A stretch of 64,000 nt of DNA. Source: Ruegeria sp. THAF33. Its GTDB lineage: Bacteria; Pseudomonadota; Alphaproteobacteria; Rhodobacterales; Rhodobacteraceae. Shown one piece after another: positions 62,308-64,000 of the stretch. The DNA is taken from positions 432,501 to 496,500 of the forward strand of contig NZ_CP045384.1 in the NCBI RefSeq assembly GCF_009363615.1, written 5' to 3'. A program made the position numbers and the translations under genes. Positions within the stretch are counted from its first letter, which is position 1, and each line of letters begins with the position of its first letter. The notes under the pieces were generated by a model, which saw only the letters and a list, made by a program, of their open reading frames with translations, had not been told where the DNA came from and ran no database searches.

Positions 62308-64000
62308 TTGCGTTTCAGCAAGCTCAAACTGACCGGCTTCAAAAGCTTTGTTGATCCGACCGATTTGATCATCGCGGACGGGTTGACCGGTGTGGTGGGC
62401 CCGAATGGTTGCGGCAAATCCAACCTTCTGGAAGCTTTGCGTTGGGTGATGGGTGAAAACCGCCCCAAATCCATGCGCGGTGGCGCGATGGAAGACGTGA
62501 TCTTTGCCGGGGCCGCCACGCGACCCGCGCGCAACTTTGCCGAAGTTGTCCTGACCATGGACAACTCGGAACGTCTGGCGCCGTCGGGGTTCAACGACAG
62601 CGATCAACTGGAAATCGTTCGCCGCATCACCCGCGATGTGGGCAGTGCCTACAAGACCAATGGCAAAGACGTTCGTGCGCGCGATGTGCAGATGCTGTTT
62701 GCCGATGCTTCGACCGGTGCGCATTCGCCCGCGTTGGTCGGACAGAACCGCATTGCCGAGTTGATCAACGCCAAGCCGCGCGCCCGGCGCCGCATTCTGG
62801 AAGAGGCCGCCGGGATCTCGGGCCTGTATCAGCGTCGCCATGAGGCCGAGCTCAAGCTGAAAGGCACCGAAGCCAACCTGACCCGCGTCGATGACGTGCT
62901 GGAGCAGTTGGGCGGACAACTGGCCCAGCTTGCGCGTCAGGCCCGTCAGGCGGCCCGCTATCGTGAAATTGGCGAACAGCTGCGTCAGGCCGAGGGGATG
63001 CTGCTGTATCGACGCTGGAAAGAGGCCGACATGGCCCGCCAGCAGGCCGAAGAAAAACTGCGTGAGCGGATCACCGAAGCCTCCCGTGCCGAGGCTGAAG
63101 CCCGCGCTGCTGCCGCAAAACGTGCCGAGATCGAGGAAACCCTGCCGCCGCTGCGTGAGGAGGAGGCCATCGCCGCCGCCGTGCTGCAACGCCAGCAGGT
63201 GCAGCGCGATCAATTGTCCGATCAGGAAACCCGCGCCCGTCAAACGATCGAGACGCTGACCAACCGAATCCAGCAGCTGTCCAACGATATCGAACGCGAA
63301 GCCGGATTGAACCGCGATGCGGGGCAAATGATTGAACGGCTGGAATGGGAAGCGCGCGAACTGGCCAAGGCGGCAGAAGGTCACGATGAGAAAGTGGCCG
63401 AAGCGGCGGAAATCGCCCGCGAGGCAGCGTCGATCCTACAGGAACGCGAAGACCACCTGTCGCAGCAAACCGAAGATATGGCCCGTCTTGTCGCCCGGCA
63501 CCAGTCCGCCCAGCGTCTGGTCGAAGACAGTCGCAAGACACTGGCCCGATCCGAGAGTGAAGAGGAAGAAGCCCGGAAAGCCGTGGACGAGGCCAAGACG
63601 GCCCTGATCCGCGCCAGCGAGGCGTTTGAAGACGCCCAATCGGGCGAAGAAGAAGCCCGTGAAGCGGTGGAAGCCGCCGAAGAGGCGCTTGCCGCGGCGG
63701 ATGAACTGCGCAACGAAACGCAAGCGCGCGAAGCCGAGGCCCGGGCAAGACGGTCCGAGGCAGAAGGCGAGCTGGGCGCGATCCGGGCCGAAACCACGGC
63801 GCTGGCCAAGCTGGTGGAGCGCGACACGGCGGAAGGCGGCCAGGTGCTGGACCTGCTGCGCGTCGAACCCGGTTATGAAAAGGCTTTGGGTGCTGCTCTG
63901 GCCGACGATCTTCGCGCGCCGCTGGTCGAGGGTGACGGGCCATCCGGCTGGGTGCAGGTGGCTGGATATGACAGCGACCAGCCATTGCCTGAAGGGGCCG
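62308..64000 (+). CDS. smc: Chromosome segregation protein SMC, 5' part (cut by window end)
   Basis: The first 564 codons of SMC. RFSKLKLTGFKSFVDPTDLII and the Walker A GPNGCGKSN (31-39) form the N-terminal ATPase half, followed by the Q-loop region (VGQNRIAELI) and a long coiled coil (about 170-500) rich in Ala, Glu and Arg, and then the start of the hinge (RVEPGYEKALGAALADDL). Start is TTG at 62308. An upstream in-frame TTG at 62245 would add 21 residues. The frame is open to the end of the window. Confidence 0.95.
   Translation, partial: MRFSKLKLTGFKSFVDPTDLIIADGLTGVVGPNGCGKSNLLEALRWVMGENRPKSMRGGAMEDVIFAGAATRPARNFAEVVLTMDNSERLAPSGFNDSDQLEIVRRITRDVGSAYKTNGKDVRARDVQMLFADASTGAHSPALVGQNRIAELINAKPRARRRILEEAAGISGLYQRRHEAELKLKGTEANLTRVDDVLEQLGGQLAQLARQARQAARYREIGEQLRQAEGMLLYRRWKEADMARQQAEEKLRERITEASRAEAEARAAAAKRAEIEETLPPLREEEAIAAAVLQRQQVQRDQLSDQETRARQTIETLTNRIQQLSNDIEREAGLNRDAGQMIERLEWEARELAKAAEGHDEKVAEAAEIAREAASILQEREDHLSQQTEDMARLVARHQSAQRLVEDSRKTLARSESEEEEARKAVDEAKTALIRASEAFEDAQSGEEEAREAVEAAEEALAAADELRNETQAREAEARARRSEAEGELGAIRAETTALAKLVERDTAEGGQVLDLLRVEPGYEKALGAALADDLRAPLVEGDGPSGWVQVAGYDSDQPLPEGA

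Overview
The window reads as chromosome of a marine alphaproteobacterium of the Rhodobacteraceae (Roseobacter group, Ruegeria-like). The evidence is the 23S-5S-tRNA-fMet end of an rRNA operon, a b/b' type ATP synthase F0 operon (atpI-B-E-b'-b), MipZ instead of a Min system, DUF1244 and DUF2783 proteins, and a form I aerobic CO dehydrogenase cluster. No insertion sequences, prophage genes or CRISPR arrays were seen. Species-level assignment is inference.

Layout. 1-2214: 3' part of the 23S gene, 5S and initiator tRNA. 2782-9580: AsmA-like protein, AhpD-like protein, DUF1244 protein, small membrane protein, N-formylglutamate amidohydrolase and pyruvate kinase. 9593-13018: Lrp regulator divergent from a universal stress protein and an alanine/glycine symporter, then rpmI-rplT. 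13145-17652: S41-type peptidase, taurine-pyruvate aminotransferase and an acyl-CoA ligase. 17631-25471: homogentisate pathway on the minus strand (hmgA, lysE-type exporter, fahA, altered MBL protein, flavin monooxygenase, DUF2783, maiA, DOPA-dioxygenase-like) with a divergent MarR regulator, followed by a class III cyclase.

27092-35940 is the main accessory block: a MHYT-LytTR membrane regulator, then coxM-S-L-D-E-F, a 30-codon ORF, coxG, and a decayed XdhC/CoxI-type gene. CoxMSL are the flavin, iron-sulfur and Mo-Cu subunits that oxidise CO to CO2; CoxD, E, F and G are the maturation and membrane-attachment factors. Many of these genes overlap by 4 nt, so translation is probably coupled.

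35974-49084: mipZ, two transporters, and a translation region on the minus strand: ffh, three GNAT genes, chorismate mutase, rpsP, bluB, a 49-aa membrane protein, rimM, a sulfotransferase-like gene, trmD, then (after a GH25 muramidase and a lipoprotein) rplS-rpmE. 49336-55721: a sulfotransferase, a ProX-type deacylase, a racemase, azoR divergent from a LysR/EamA pair, a stress protein and an ArsR regulator with a perfect palindrome. 55953-58523: ATP synthase F0 operon. 58704-64000: a glycosyltransferase-like gene, a GntR regulator divergent from an aminotransferase with two matching operators, a lipoprotein, and the 5' part of smc, which runs off the window.

The most notable items are the decayed coxI-like gene, the 30-codon ORF between coxF and coxG with a duplicated ribosome-binding sequence, the MBL protein that has lost one metal site, and the unusual content of the rpsP-rimM-trmD region.
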